NCBI RefSeq assembly: GCF_003286075.1
Contig: NZ_QLUV01000001.1
Coordinates: 186,001 to 250,000 of the forward strand
Reading direction: 5' to 3'
Length of the DNA: 64,000 nt
Source of the DNA: Paracoccus endophyticus
Lineage (GTDB): Bacteria > Pseudomonadota > Alphaproteobacteria > Rhodobacterales > Rhodobacteraceae
The translations under genes were made by a program, and so were the position numbers. How positions within the stretch are numbered: position 1 is the first letter of the stretch; each line of letters opens with the position of its first letter. This document shows, piece by piece, positions 53,027-62,883 of this stretch. The notes below the pieces were generated by a model. It had not been told where the DNA came from. It worked only from the letters and a program-made list of their open reading frames with translations, and ran no database searches.

Positions 53027-53730
53027 CCGGCGCCCCCGACAGCCACATCCTGGTGGTGGACGACGACGAGCGCATCCGCACGCTGCTGCGCCGGTTCCTG
53101 GTGCGCAACGGGTTCCTTGTCACCACCGCGCGCGACGCCGCGCAGGCGCGCAGGCTGCTGGCGGGGCTGGATTTCGACCTGATCGTGCTGGACGTGATGA
53201 TGCCGGGCGAGGATGGCTTTGCGCTGACCCGCGACCTGCGCAAACGCGCGTCCACCCCGATCCTGCTGCTGACGGCGCGCGGCGATACCGACGACCGCAT
53301 CACCGGCCTGGAATCGGGCGCCGACGATTACCTGCCCAAGCCGTTCGAGCCGCGCGAGCTGCTGCTGCGGATCGCCGCCATCCTGCGGCGCGTGCCCGCG
53401 GCCGAGGCGCGGGGGCCCAAGTACCTGGCGCTGGGCCCGCTGCGCTATGACGCGGGCAAGGGCGAGCTGATGCAGGGCGACAGCCACATCCGCCTGACCG
53501 GCAGCGAGCAGACGCTGATGCGCCGCCTGGCCGACACGCCGGGCGAGGCCGTCAGCCGCGCCGCCTTGATCGAGGAACTGGGCCGCGACCCCGACGAGGG
53601 CGGCGAGAACAGCGAGCGCGCCATCGACGTCCAGATCACCCGCCTGCGCCGCAAGATCGAACCCGACCCGCGCGAGCCGCGCTTTTTGCAGACCGTGCGC
53701 GGCACCGGCTACATGCTGGTGCCGGACTGA
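53023..53730 (+). CDS. petR: OmpR/PhoB-type response regulator PetR
   Basis: A 235-residue regulator. The receiver domain (about 7-122) has the acidic pocket VVDDDE, phosphoacceptor Asp57 (IVLDVMMPGEDG), and Lys106 (YLPKPFEPREL). The C-terminal winged helix (about 135-233) ends RAIDVQITRLRRKIEPD and FLQTVRGTGYMLVP, classic OmpR family. It is coupled to petP by a four-base overlap; no cognate kinase is adjacent, as in Rhodobacter capsulatus. It converges on rfbA over 63 bases. Confidence 0.92.
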   Translation: MTGAPDSHILVVDDDERIRTLLRRFLVRNGFLVTTARDAAQARRLLAGLDFDLIVLDVMMPGEDGFALTRDLRKRASTPILLLTARGDTDDRITGLESGADDYLPKPFEPRELLLRIAAILRRVPAAEARGPKYLALGPLRYDAGKGELMQGDSHIRLTGSEQTLMRRLADTPGEAVSRAALIEELGRDPDEGGENSERAIDVQITRLRRKIEPDPREPRFLQTVRGTGYMLVPD

Positions 53731-53793
53731 GGCCACAGCCCCCAACCCTCTGCGCATCCCTGGCCTGTCGCCCCTGCGGGTGCGGCCGGACGC

Positions 53794-54665
53794 TCAGGCG
53801 TCCAGCAGGCGGTGCAGATAGTCGCCGTACTCGTTCTTGGCGAACATCCTGGCACGGGCGGCCAGCTGGTCGCGGCCGATCCAGCCCTTGTCGAAGGCGA
53901 TCTCCTCGGGGCAGCCGGACTGCATCCCCTGGCGGTTTTCCAGCGTGCGCACGAAGTTGCCCGCGTCCAGCAGGCTGCCGTGCGTGCCGGTGTCCAGCCA
54001 GGCATAGCCGCGGCCCATCTTCTCGACGACCAGCGCGCCCTCGTGCAGATAGGTTTCCAGCAGGGACGTGATCTCCAGCTCGCCCCGCGCCGAGGGGCGG
54101 ACGCCCCGCGCCCGTTCGGGGGCCGTGCCGTCCAGGAAATAAAGGCCCGTGACGGCATAGTTCGACGGCGGGACTGCGGGTTTTTCGATGATCTGCACGG
54201 CCCGGTCCCGGTCGTCGAAGGCCACCACGCCATAGCGTTCGGGGTCGGCCACCCGATAGCCGAAGACCGTGCCGCCGCCCGTCCGCGCGCCGGCGGCCTC
54301 CAGCAGCTCGGTCAACCCGTGGCCAAAGAAGATGTTGTCGCCCAGCACCATCGCGGACGGCGCGCCGGCCAGGAACTCCTCGGCCAGGATATAGGCCTGC
54401 GCCAGCCCGTCGGGGCGGGGCTGGACGATCCAGGTGAACGCAACGCCCCACTGGCTGCCGTCGCCCAGCAGGCGCTGGAACTGGGCCTGGTCGTCGGGCG
54501 TGGTGATGATCGCGATCTCGCGGATGCCCGACAGCATCAGCACGCTGATCGGGTAGTAGATCATCGGCTTGTCGTAGATCGGCAGCAGCTGCTTGGACAG
54601 CCCCATGGTGATCGGGTAAAGCCGGGTGCCCGACCCGCCGGCCAGGATGATGCCCTTGCGCTGGG

Positions 54666-54669
<4 letters not shown>
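53794..54669 (-). CDS. rfbA: glucose-1-phosphate thymidylyltransferase
   Basis: A 291-residue nucleotidyltransferase making dTDP-glucose from dTTP and glucose 1-phosphate, first step of dTDP-L-rhamnose synthesis. Seen: the N-terminal [60 protein letters not shown], and [16 protein letters not shown]. The length is standard. It is the last gene of the rfbC-B-D-A operon and overlaps rfbD by four bases. Confidence 0.97.
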
Positions 54670-55516
<847 letters not shown>

Positions 55517-55517
<1 letters not shown>

Positions 55518-56554
55518 CACGCGACCCCCAGCCGCTGGCCCACGCCCTGCCGGTCCAGCAGCGGGCGCCACCAGCCGGGGTTGGCCAGATACCATTCGAC
55601 GGTCAGGCGCAGCCCCTGTTCCACCGTCACCGACGGCCGCCAGCCCAGCTCGGTGCGGATGCGGGTCGGGTCGATGGCATAGCGGCGGTCGTGGCCGGGC
55701 CGGTCGGGCACGAAGGTGATCAGCCGGTCGTGGGGCGCGCCCTCGGGGCGCAGGTCGTCCAGATGCGCGCAGATGGTGCGGACCAGGTCGATGTTGCGGG
55801 CCTCGTTCTCGCCCCCGATATTGTAGCTGCGCCCGACCGTGCCGCGGTCCAGCACCGTCAGCAGGGCATCGGCGTGATCCTCGACATACAGCCAGTCGCG
55901 CACGTTGCCGCCGTCGCCGTAGACCGGGATCGGCTGGCCCGCCAGCGCCCTGAGGATGACGACCGGCACCAGCTTTTCGGGGAAGTGATAGGGGCCGTAG
56001 TTGTTGGAACAGTTGGTCAGCACGACCGGCAGGCCATAGGTTTCGTGCCAGGCGCGCACCAGATGGTCGCTGGCCGCCTTGGAGGCCGAATAGGGGCTGC
56101 GCGGGTCATAGGGCGTCGCCTCGGTGAACTGGCCCGTCTCGCCCAGCGAGCCGAACACCTCGTCGGTCGAGACGTGGTGAAAGCGGAACCCCTCGGGCCG
56201 GCCCTCGCGCGTCCACCAGGCACGCGCGGCCTCCAGCAGGTTGTAGGTGCCGGTGACGTTCGTCTCGATGAAGGCGCCGGGGCCGTCGATGGACCGGTCC
56301 ACATGGCTTTCCGCGGCCAGGTGCAGGATGGCGTCGGGCCGGTGCCGGTCCAGCACCCGGTCCAGCGCCGCCCGGTCGCGGATGTCCACATGCTCGAAGG
56401 CATAAAGCGGGCTGCCGGCCACGCTGGCCACGTTCTCGAGGTTGGCCGCATAGGTCAGCGCGTCGAGGTTCACGACCGCATGGCCGCGGGCCACCGCCTG
56501 CCGCACCACGGCCGAGCCGATGAACCCCGCGCCGCCGGTCACAAGGATCTTCAT
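55517..56554 (-). CDS. rfbB: dTDP-glucose 4,6-dehydratase
   Basis: A 345-residue extended SDR enzyme converting dTDP-glucose to the 4-keto-6-deoxy intermediate. Seen: the NAD motif [57 protein letters not shown] with the catalytic Tyr-x-x-x-Lys, [17 protein letters not shown] and [15 protein letters not shown]. The length is standard. The ATG at 56554 overlaps the rfbC stop (ATGA). Confidence 0.97.
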
Positions 56555-57105
56555 GCCGTCACCTCGAACGGGGATTGCCAGTCGGCAAAGGCCGGGGCCG
56601 CGCGGTCCTTGTCCGACAGGATCGGGTCGGGGACGCCCCAGTCGATCCCGACGCTGTCCCAGCGGACCCCGCCCTCGGACGCGCGGTCGTAATGCGCGGT
56701 GCATTTGTAGCAGATCTCGGTGTCGTCCTCGCGGGTGACGAAGCCATGCAGGAATCCCGGCGGAACCCAGATCTGGCGGGCGTTCGCAAAGCTCAGCTCG
56801 ACGCCCACCCAGCGGCCATAGGTCGCGTACCCGCGCCGCGCGTCCACCACCACGTCATAGAGGCTGCCGCGCCCGCAGCGCACCAGCTTGCCCTGCGCGT
56901 GCGGCGGGGCCTGGTAATGCAGCCCGCGCAGCGTGCCGGCGCGTGCCGACAGCGAATGGTTGTCCTGCACGAACTCGGGCAGGTGGACCCCGGCCTCGGC
57001 CAGGGTGCGCCGGTTCCAGCTTTCCGCGAAAAAGCCGCGCGCGTCGCCGTGGCGGGCGGGCGTCAGGATCAGCACGCCGGGAAGGGAGGTGGTCTCGATC
57101 TGCAT
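56551..57105 (-). CDS. rfbC: dTDP-4-dehydrorhamnose 3,5-epimerase
   Basis: A 184-residue cupin-fold epimerase, third step of dTDP-L-rhamnose synthesis and first gene of this operon. Seen: [39 protein letters not shown] with the catalytic His, [34 protein letters not shown], and [16 protein letters not shown]. The ATG at 57105 has GAGGGA upstream; a further ATG 34 bases back is less likely. Divergent from rsmD across 123 bases. Confidence 0.97.
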   Translation of the reverse strand: MQIETTSLPGVLILTPARHGDARGFFAESWNRRTLAEAGVHLPEFVQDNHSLSARAGTLRGLHYQAPPHAQGKLVRCGRGSLYDVVVDARRGYATYGRWVGVELSFANARQIWVPPGFLHGFVTREDDTEICYKCTAHYDRASEGGVRWDSVGIDWGVPDPILSDKDRAAPAFADWQSPFEVTA

Positions 57106-57228
57106 CTCGGTCCCTCGGATTCGTTTCGCGTCTGTTGGCATTTTTCGCGGCCAAGGAAAAGCGGCGGCTGTGCAAGTCCCTGCCAGCGCGCTAGTTTCGC
57201 CCGTGGATTGAGCGGAAGGGACGCAGCC

Positions 57229-57789
57229 ATGCGGATCGTGGGCGGCAGGTTGCGCGGACTGAGGCTGGCGGACGTGGGCGCGGGCGACCCGGCCGGCCAC
57301 CTGCGCCCGACGACCGACCGCGTGCGCGAAGCGATGTTCAACCTGATCCAGAACAGCCATGGCATCGCGCTGGACGGCGCGCGCGTGCTGGACCTGTTCG
57401 CGGGCACCGGCGCGCTGGGGCTCGAGGCGCTGTCGCGCGGCGCCGGCCGCGTGGCGTTCGTCGACGACGGCACGGCCGCGCGCGCCCTGCTGCGCGCCAA
57501 CATCGAGAAGGCCCGCGCGATGGGCGCGACCGACATCTGGCGGCGCGACGCGACGGCATTGGGGCCGAACCGGGGCGCGCCCTATGACGTGGTGTTCCTG
57601 GACCCGCCTTATGGCGCGCGGCTGGGCGAGGCGGCGCTGGCCTCGGCCCTGGCGGGCAGCTGGATCGCCCCCGCCGCCCTGATCGTGTGGGAGGAGGACA
57701 CGCCCCCCCTGCCCCCGGCCGGGATGATGCCGCTTGACCAGCGCCGCTATGGCGACACGCTGGTTACGCTGCTGCGGGCCGCGGGCTGA
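57229..57789 (+). CDS. rsmD: 16S rRNA (guanine966-N2)-methyltransferase RsmD
   Basis: A 186-residue SAM-dependent methyltransferase acting on G966 of 16S rRNA during 30S assembly. Seen: MRIVGGRLRGLRL, RPTTDRVREAMFNLIQ, the SAM motif I VLDLFAGTGALGLEALSRG, and the N2-guanine methyltransferase motif IV VFLDPPYG. The length is typical. It is followed by a strong terminator hairpin shared with convergent rpsU. Confidence 0.95.
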   Translation: MRIVGGRLRGLRLADVGAGDPAGHLRPTTDRVREAMFNLIQNSHGIALDGARVLDLFAGTGALGLEALSRGAGRVAFVDDGTAARALLRANIEKARAMGATDIWRRDATALGPNRGAPYDVVFLDPPYGARLGEAALASALAGSWIAPAALIVWEEDTPPLPPAGMMPLDQRRYGDTLVTLLRAAG

Positions 57790-57800
57790 GGGCGCCAGAT

Positions 57801-57835
57801 GAAACGGCCCCCGCCGCGATGGCAGGGGCCGTTTC
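57801..57835. terminator. bidirectional terminator hairpin, rsmD / rpsU
   Basis: A perfect 11-bp stem: GAAACGGCCCC (57801-57811) with GGGGCCGTTTC (57825-57835), 13-base loop. The A/T-rich outer part gives a T-run on either strand. It lies 12 bases after the rsmD stop. A second, smaller hairpin (57855-57872, GTGCGCCC/GGGCGCAC) lies nearer rpsU. Confidence 0.75.
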
Positions 57836-57907
57836 CTGAACCTGTCCGGCTCGCGTGCGCCCAGGGGCGCACCGTCTCACGATTCCAAGGATCCGCGGGG
57901 CGGGTCC

Positions 57908-58114
57908 TCAGAGTGCGCCTTCGCGCTGTGCCTTTTTACGGGCCAGCTTGCGGGCGCGGCGGACGGCCTCGGCCTTTTCACGGGCTTTCTTGACCGACGG
58001 CTTTTCGAAATGCTGCTTGAGCTTCATTTCACGAAAGACCCCTTCGCGCTGAAGCTTCTTCTTCAGGGCACGAAGCGCCTGTTCGACGTTGTTGTCGCGA
58101 ACGCTTACCTGCAT
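57908..58114 (-). CDS. rpsU: 30S ribosomal protein bS21
   Basis: A 68-residue basic ribosomal protein: begins [20 protein letters not shown] and ends [14 protein letters not shown], the alphaproteobacterial bS21 form. AGGAAGG precedes the ATG as a strong ribosome-binding site. Divergent from the COQ9-family gene, a conserved alphaproteobacterial arrangement. Confidence 0.98.
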   Translation of the reverse strand: MQVSVRDNNVEQALRALKKKLQREGVFREMKLKQHFEKPSVKKAREKAEAVRRARKLARKKAQREGAL

Positions 58115-58156
58115 GTGGTTGTCACCACCTTCCTAGGTTAGAGTTGATCTTGATTG

Positions 58157-58193
58157 CAGGACGGGGCCGCTTACACCATCAGGCCCCGTCCTG
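58157..58193. promoter_or_regulatory. strong hairpin in the rpsU / COQ9 divergent region
   Basis: A perfect 12-bp stem CAGGACGGGGCC (58157-58168) with GGCCCCGTCCTG (58182-58193) and a 13-base loop. It ends 20 bases before the COQ9-like ATG and 42 bases upstream of the rpsU ATG. It is too far from any gene end to be a terminator; it would sit in the leader of the COQ9-like mRNA or overlap its promoter. Confidence 0.55.
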
Positions 58194-58213
58194 TCCAGCC
58201 CGGAGACCTGAGC

Positions 58214-58882
58214 ATGACCGACGACCGCGACCGGCTGATCGACGCCGCCCTGACCCATGTCCCGTTCGAGGGGATGAACCAGCGCGCCATCGCCGCGGGC
58301 GCGCGCGACCTGGGCCTGTCGCCGGATCTGGCCCGCGCGCTGATCCCGCAGGGCGGCGCGGGGCTGGCCGCCGCCTATCACCGGCGCGGCGACGCGGCCC
58401 TGCGCGAGCGCCTTGCGTCCGCGCCCGTCGCGGGCCGGTTCCGCGACCGGGTGGCGGCGGCGATCTGGGAACGGCTTGCGCTGTCGGACCCCGAACTTGT
58501 GCGCGCGGGCGCGGCGGTCATGGCGCTGCCGCAGAACGCGGCGCTGGGCGCGCGGCTGACCTGGGAAACCGCCGACACGATCTGGACCGGGCTGGGCGAC
58601 ACCTCGGCCGACGTGAACTGGTGGACCAAGCGCGCGACGCTGGCCTCGGTCTGGGCGGCGGTGGTGCTGTACTGGCTGGGCGACCATTCGGACGGCAAGG
58701 CGGACACCCGCGCCTTCATCGACCGGCGGATCGAGGGGGTCATGCGGATCGAAAAGCTGAAGGCGCGGGCGCGCAAGCTGCCGGGCGCGGCGGCGCTGGC
58801 CGATCTGGCGACCGGCTGGATCCGCAAGCCTGCCCCGTCCCGCGCCCCGGGCCGGTGGCGCGCGCGAAAGGACCGCGCATGA
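58214..58882 (+). CDS. COQ9-family protein (rpsU-divergently transcribed)
   Basis: A 222-residue protein of the COQ9/rpsU-divergently-transcribed family, a TetR-like fold linked to ubiquinone biosynthesis, where COQ9 binds lipid and partners COQ7. Seen: RDRLIDAALTHVPFEGMN, quoted as LIDAALTHVPFEG, AAAIWERLALSDPELVR, and the COQ9 core ADTIWTGLGDTSADVNWWTK followed by RATLASVWAAVVLYWLGD. A basic C-terminal tail follows. Its stop overlaps the ATG of the quinone oxidoreductase. Confidence 0.92.
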   Translation: MTDDRDRLIDAALTHVPFEGMNQRAIAAGARDLGLSPDLARALIPQGGAGLAAAYHRRGDAALRERLASAPVAGRFRDRVAAAIWERLALSDPELVRAGAAVMALPQNAALGARLTWETADTIWTGLGDTSADVNWWTKRATLASVWAAVVLYWLGDHSDGKADTRAFIDRRIEGVMRIEKLKARARKLPGAAALADLATGWIRKPAPSRAPGRWRARKDRA

Positions 58883-59892
58883 GCGGCGAGGCGATCAGGC
58901 TGGGCCTGCCGCCCGAGATGGACGTGATCGAGATCACCGGCCCCGGCGGCCCCGAGGTCCTGACCCCCGCCCGCCGCCCGCTGCCGGCGCCCGGCCATGG
59001 CCAGATCCTGATCCGCGTCGCCTTCGCCGGGGTGAACCGGCCGGACGTGCTGCAACGCATGGGCGCCTATGCCCCGCCCCCCGGCGCGTCCGACCTGCCG
59101 GGCCTGGAATGTTCCGGCCATGTGGCGGCCATCGGTCCCGGCGTCACGCGCTGGCGGCCGGGCGACGCCGTCTGCGCGCTGCTGCCGGGCGGGGGCTATG
59201 CCGAGTATGCGCTGACCGCCGCCGACCACGCCCTGCCGGTCCCGACGGGGCTGTCGCTGCGCGAGGCGGCCTGCCTGCCGGAAACCTGCTTCACCGTCTG
59301 GTCCAACATCGTGATGCGCGGGGGGCTGCAGGCGGGCGAGCGCTTTCTGGTCCACGGCGGGTCGTCGGGAATCGGCACCACCGCGATCCAGATCGCCCGC
59401 GCCCTGGGCGCGCGCGTCTGGGCGACCGCCGGCAGCGCCGAGAAATGCGCGGCGGTCGAATCGCTGGGCGGCACCGCCATCCACTATCGCACCGAGGATT
59501 TCGTCGCGGTGCTGCGCGCCGAGGGCGGGGCCGACCTGATCCTGGACATGGTGGGCGGCGACTATATCGCGCGCAACCTCAAGGCGCTGGCCGACGACGG
59601 GCGGCTGGTCTTCATCGCGTTCCTGGGCGGCCCCAAGGCCGAGGTGAACTTTGCCCCGGTGATGACGCGGCGCCTGACGATCACCGGATCGACGCTGCGC
59701 CCGCAGTCGGACCTGGCCAAGGCCCGCATCGCCGAGCAGCTGCGCCAGCACGTCTGGCCGATGGCCGAGACGGGCCGCCTGCGCCCCGTCATGGACCTGG
59801 AGTTTCCCCTGGCCGACGCCGCCGCCGCCCACGCCCGGATGGAAGGCGGCGCGCATATCGGCAAGATCGTCCTGCGGGCCGGGGGCGCGTGA
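58879..59892 (+). CDS. NAD(P)H-quinone oxidoreductase, PIG3/zeta-crystallin type
   Basis: A 337-residue medium-chain dehydrogenase/reductase without zinc. Seen: MDVIEITGPGGPEVL, GVNRPDVLQRMGAYAPPPG, the NADPH-binding VHGGSSGIGTTAIQIARALG, and FAPVMTRRLTITGSTLRPQS, typical of the PIG3 subgroup of NAD(P)H quinone oxidoreductases. The length is standard. The four-base overlap with the COQ9-like gene suggests shared expression; one-electron quinone reduction is the expected activity. Confidence 0.93.
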   Translation: MSGEAIRLGLPPEMDVIEITGPGGPEVLTPARRPLPAPGHGQILIRVAFAGVNRPDVLQRMGAYAPPPGASDLPGLECSGHVAAIGPGVTRWRPGDAVCALLPGGGYAEYALTAADHALPVPTGLSLREAACLPETCFTVWSNIVMRGGLQAGERFLVHGGSSGIGTTAIQIARALGARVWATAGSAEKCAAVESLGGTAIHYRTEDFVAVLRAEGGADLILDMVGGDYIARNLKALADDGRLVFIAFLGGPKAEVNFAPVMTRRLTITGSTLRPQSDLAKARIAEQLRQHVWPMAETGRLRPVMDLEFPLADAAAAHARMEGGAHIGKIVLRAGGA

Positions 59893-60115
59893 GCCAACGG
59901 CGACGACAGGCGCGGCTGATGATCCCGCACCACCGGCCCACAGCCGCGCCCGGTCTGGTGCGGCGTGGTCTGCCACGCTCAACGGCGGTCCCGCCTGTTG
60001 CGTGACCCCGCCTGTCCGGACAGATCCTGACCCTTGGCCAGGGCGCGTCGCCTGCCGGCAAGCCTGCGGGGACGGGGCACGGCCCAGGTCAGGGGACGCC
60101 TTCAGCGGCGGCGGC
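59893..60115. other. 223-base convergent gap, no gene seen
   Basis: Lies between the stops of the quinone oxidoreductase and RNase T2 genes. Mixed GC-rich sequence with small dyads (such as CCTGTCCGGACAG near 60011-60023), none with a T-tract. Confidence 0.4.
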
Positions 60116-60763
60116 TCAGCCGGGCGCCTCGACCAGCATCCGGGCGCCGCAGTCGCGCCGGATGTCGGGGGCACAGGCGCGCGGGTCCATGGCCCGCGTC
60201 AGGCAGATGCGGACCTCGTCCAGCCGGCCGTCGTCGCAGGTCACGGTGATCGCGTCGCGGGTCAGGCGGGGGTTCACGTCGATGAACGCGTCCTCGATCA
60301 CCGCGGCGTCCAGCCGCACGTCGCGCGGCAGCATCGCCAGCACGGGCGGGATGCGCACGCCCCCGGCGGCCGCGCGGACCGTGCGATAATAGCCGGCCGC
60401 CGACAGGCCCGAGCAGCGGCCGTGCTTGCGCCACTGGTGCCAGGCCAGCCCGCCCGACCCCATGATGTCGGCCATCGCCTGGCTTTCGCGCCGCGAGGGG
60501 TCGCGCTCGGCCGTGTCGCAATCGGCGGGCCAGCCGCGTTCGTACTGCGGCCACAGCCCATGCACGACGAACCCCGTCCGCCGCGCCGGATCGCACTGCG
60601 CCGCCTCGCCTGCCCGGCCCGTGGTCGCGCACCACGAGGGCGACCAGCTGAGCGCCAGCACCTGATAGTCGAACACCCCCGCGCGGTCGGCCGGCTGCGC
60701 CGGGGCCGCGCCGGGCGTCAGTGACAGGGCAAGGGCAAGCGCCAGGGCTGCGATGCGGATCAT
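60116..60763 (-). CDS. secreted RNase T2-family ribonuclease
   Basis: A 215-residue RNase T2 enzyme, cutting RNA through 2',3'-cyclic intermediates. It has a signal peptide (IRIAALALALALSLTPGAAP, cut near APAQP). The two catalytic blocks are present: CAS I GFVVHGLWPQY and CAS II AWHQWRKHGRC, each with its His, and several Cys for disulfides (SWCATT, DCDTAERD, CDDGR, RDCG). Periplasmic or secreted. The ATG at 60763 is placed at the signal peptide. Divergent from trcR over 154 bases. Confidence 0.94.
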   Translation of the reverse strand: MIRIAALALALALSLTPGAAPAQPADRAGVFDYQVLALSWSPSWCATTGRAGEAAQCDPARRTGFVVHGLWPQYERGWPADCDTAERDPSRRESQAMADIMGSGGLAWHQWRKHGRCSGLSAAGYYRTVRAAAGGVRIPPVLAMLPRDVRLDAAVIEDAFIDVNPRLTRDAITVTCDDGRLDEVRICLTRAMDPRACAPDIRRDCGARMLVEAPG

Positions 60764-60917
60764 GGGCGCCACCCTAGCCGCCGGTCGGGCGGCGAAAAAG
60801 GGGGTTTGAAACCGGCCGCCATGGCCGTATATGAACAGCCAATTCCCCCGAAATTGAGGAATGGCACCCTGCCGCCCCGGTTTCCCGGACGTGAGAGATA
60901 TTGCGAAGGAGCAATCG

Positions 60918-61652
60918 ATGAACAAGCCGCTGATGGCCAAGGCCACCGCCGTCTGGCTGGTCGACAACACCACCCTCAGCTTCAAGCAGATCGCGGATTT
61001 CTGCGGCATGCACGAGCTTGAGGTGCAGGGCATCGCCGACGGCGACGTGGCCGCGGGGGTCAAGGGGTTCGACCCGGTGGCGTCCAACCAGCTGGACGAG
61101 AGCGAGATCGCGCGCGGCCAGAAGGACCCGACCTATACGCTCAAGCTCAAGCACAACCCCGCCGCCGAGGGCGAGGAGCTGCGCCGCGGCCCGCGCTATA
61201 CGCCGCTCTCCAAGCGCCAGGACCGGCCGGCCGCGATCCTGTGGCTGGTCAAGTTCCACCCCGAACTGGCCGACGCGCAGATCAGCCGTCTGGTCGGCAC
61301 GACCAAGCCCACCATCTCGGCCATCCGCGACCGCAGCCACTGGAACATCAGCAACATCACGCCCATCGACCCCGTGGCGCTGGGGCTGTGCCGCCAGTCG
61401 GAACTGGACGCCGCCGTGCAGAAGGCCGCCAAGTCCAAGCCCGAGGTGATGAGCGACGACGAGCGCCGCAAGCTGGTGTCCACCGAAAGCAGCCTTGCCA
61501 TGCCCGACGAGCCGCGCCTGCCGTCCTCGATCGCGGGGCTGGAAAACTTCAGCCTGACGCGCGACGAGACCCGCCCCCCCCGCGACCTGGACGCCGACAG
61601 CTTCTTCAACCTGCCCGAGGCGGACGACGAGGACGAGGACGACGAGAAGTGA
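60918..61652 (+). CDS. trcR: cell-cycle transcriptional regulator TrcR (DUF1013)
   Basis: A 244-residue DNA-associated protein of the DUF1013/TrcR family restricted to alphaproteobacteria. Seen: MNKPLMAKATAVWLVDNTTL, the near-invariant start, FKQIADFCGMHELEVQGIADG, an HTH-like region, then the core AILWLVKFHPELADAQISRL and TKPTISAIRDRSHWNISNI, and a strongly acidic C-terminus (EADDEDEDDEK). The preferred ATG at 60918 is preceded by AAGGAG. A hairpin follows the stop. Confidence 0.93.
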   Translation: MNKPLMAKATAVWLVDNTTLSFKQIADFCGMHELEVQGIADGDVAAGVKGFDPVASNQLDESEIARGQKDPTYTLKLKHNPAAEGEELRRGPRYTPLSKRQDRPAAILWLVKFHPELADAQISRLVGTTKPTISAIRDRSHWNISNITPIDPVALGLCRQSELDAAVQKAAKSKPEVMSDDERRKLVSTESSLAMPDEPRLPSSIAGLENFSLTRDETRPPRDLDADSFFNLPEADDEDEDDEK

Positions 61653-61654
61653 GG

Positions 61655-61677
61655 GGCAAGGGCGGTTGTGCCTTGCC
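61655..61677 (+). terminator. hairpin after trcR
   Basis: A 7-bp stem GGCAAGG/CCTTGCC with a 9-base loop, starting two bases after the trcR stop and followed by TGTGCTTCGTGTCT, a weak T-rich tract. Likely end of the trcR transcript. Confidence 0.5.
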
Positions 61678-61772
61678 TGTGCTTCGTGTCTAAGTTGCGT
61701 GACCTGTGACGGAGGGGTGCTGCCGGCAATGCCCGCTGGCGTGACCTGACACGCAAGACGGTGGTGCATGCA

Positions 61773-62861
61773 ATGACCGGCCGCATGATCTCGGAACCGC
61801 TTCCGCATGAGGGCTGGTCGCGCCAGGTCCTGTCGATCCCGGACGCGATCATCGTTCCGCCGGTCGAGAACGCGCAGGAGTTCGGCGTCTGGGGTCCGGG
61901 CGGCGACTGCGCCCAAGCCGCCACGTGGCGGAACGACAAGCGGCTGGCGCTTCCCTTGTCGCGTGCGCCGGACCCCGCCAGTCGCCTGAAAGGCCGCCAT
62001 CTCTGGGGCGGGATATTCTACGGCCACTTCGGGCACTTCATCGTCGAATCGATCTCTCGTCTCTGGGCGCTGGAAGGCGCCGACGTGCAAAGCGTGATCT
62101 TTGCCCCGCGCCACGAGGCCTTGAAGGATTTCCGGGGCTACCAGGCCGGTATTCTGGAATTGCTTCAGTTGGATGTTCCCGTCGCCATCCTGAGGCAGCC
62201 GACGCGCGTCGAAGAACTTCTCGTCTCGGGACAGGGATTCGGACTGGGCAAGATTTCCGTCGGGACGCCCGAGTTCAATGCCATGATCAGGGCAATGGCG
62301 GATCGCATCGAGCCGGATGGTCCCACCCACGTCTATGTGTCGAGGACCCGGTTCAATGGAAACGGCGGCGTTCTGGCCGAAGCGGCCATAGAACGGAACA
62401 TGGTCGCGAACGGATACACGCCGGTCTATCCCGAGAAGATGTCCGTGGAACAGCAGCTCAAGCTTTTCAAGGCGGCCCGGAAAGTGGTCGGGCTTGATAG
62501 TTCCGCGTTTCACATGTTCGGATTTGTCGCCCGCCCGGATCAGGAGGCGGCAATCATCCTTCGCCGCAGCCATGACGCCTATCTGCACCTCGTCGCGCAG
62601 CTTGAAAGCGTGATGGGCAAGCCGCCCGTAATTGTCGCTGCGGTTCTGGCGGACTGGATGACAGAGCGGCAGAAGATGGCGAACCATGTCACATGGGGCG
62701 AAATCGACCACGCGGTCCTTGCCCAGAGATTGGAGCAGGACGGGTTCATCGCGTCCGCCAAGGACTGGACCGCGCCGTCTGCCGATGAACTGCACGCGGC
62801 GATAGAAGCAGCCTCGACCAAAAGCCAATCCTGTGTTGTCCGCCGCGCGGCGCGCACGTGA
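61773..62861 (+). CDS. glycosyltransferase family 61 protein
   Basis: A 362-residue protein of the GT61/DUF563 family. Seen: GIFYGHFGHFIVESISRLWAL, quoted as FYGHFGHFIVESISRLW, the family's conserved His-rich motif, the central THVYVSRTRFNGNGG, and near the C-terminus GLDSSAFHMFGFVARP. No signal peptide or membrane helix. It probably adds a sugar to an exported polysaccharide or lipopolysaccharide. The ATG at 61773 is taken, though a GTG 12 bases upstream is possible. The base composition is clearly less GC-rich than in the flanking genes, and codons with A/T in third position are commoner, suggesting recent acquisition together with the next gene. Confidence 0.85.
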   Translation: MTGRMISEPLPHEGWSRQVLSIPDAIIVPPVENAQEFGVWGPGGDCAQAATWRNDKRLALPLSRAPDPASRLKGRHLWGGIFYGHFGHFIVESISRLWALEGADVQSVIFAPRHEALKDFRGYQAGILELLQLDVPVAILRQPTRVEELLVSGQGFGLGKISVGTPEFNAMIRAMADRIEPDGPTHVYVSRTRFNGNGGVLAEAAIERNMVANGYTPVYPEKMSVEQQLKLFKAARKVVGLDSSAFHMFGFVARPDQEAAIILRRSHDAYLHLVAQLESVMGKPPVIVAAVLADWMTERQKMANHVTWGEIDHAVLAQRLEQDGFIASAKDWTAPSADELHAAIEAASTKSQSCVVRRAART

Positions 62862-62883
62862 TGGAACCCAAGGGAAGCAACCG

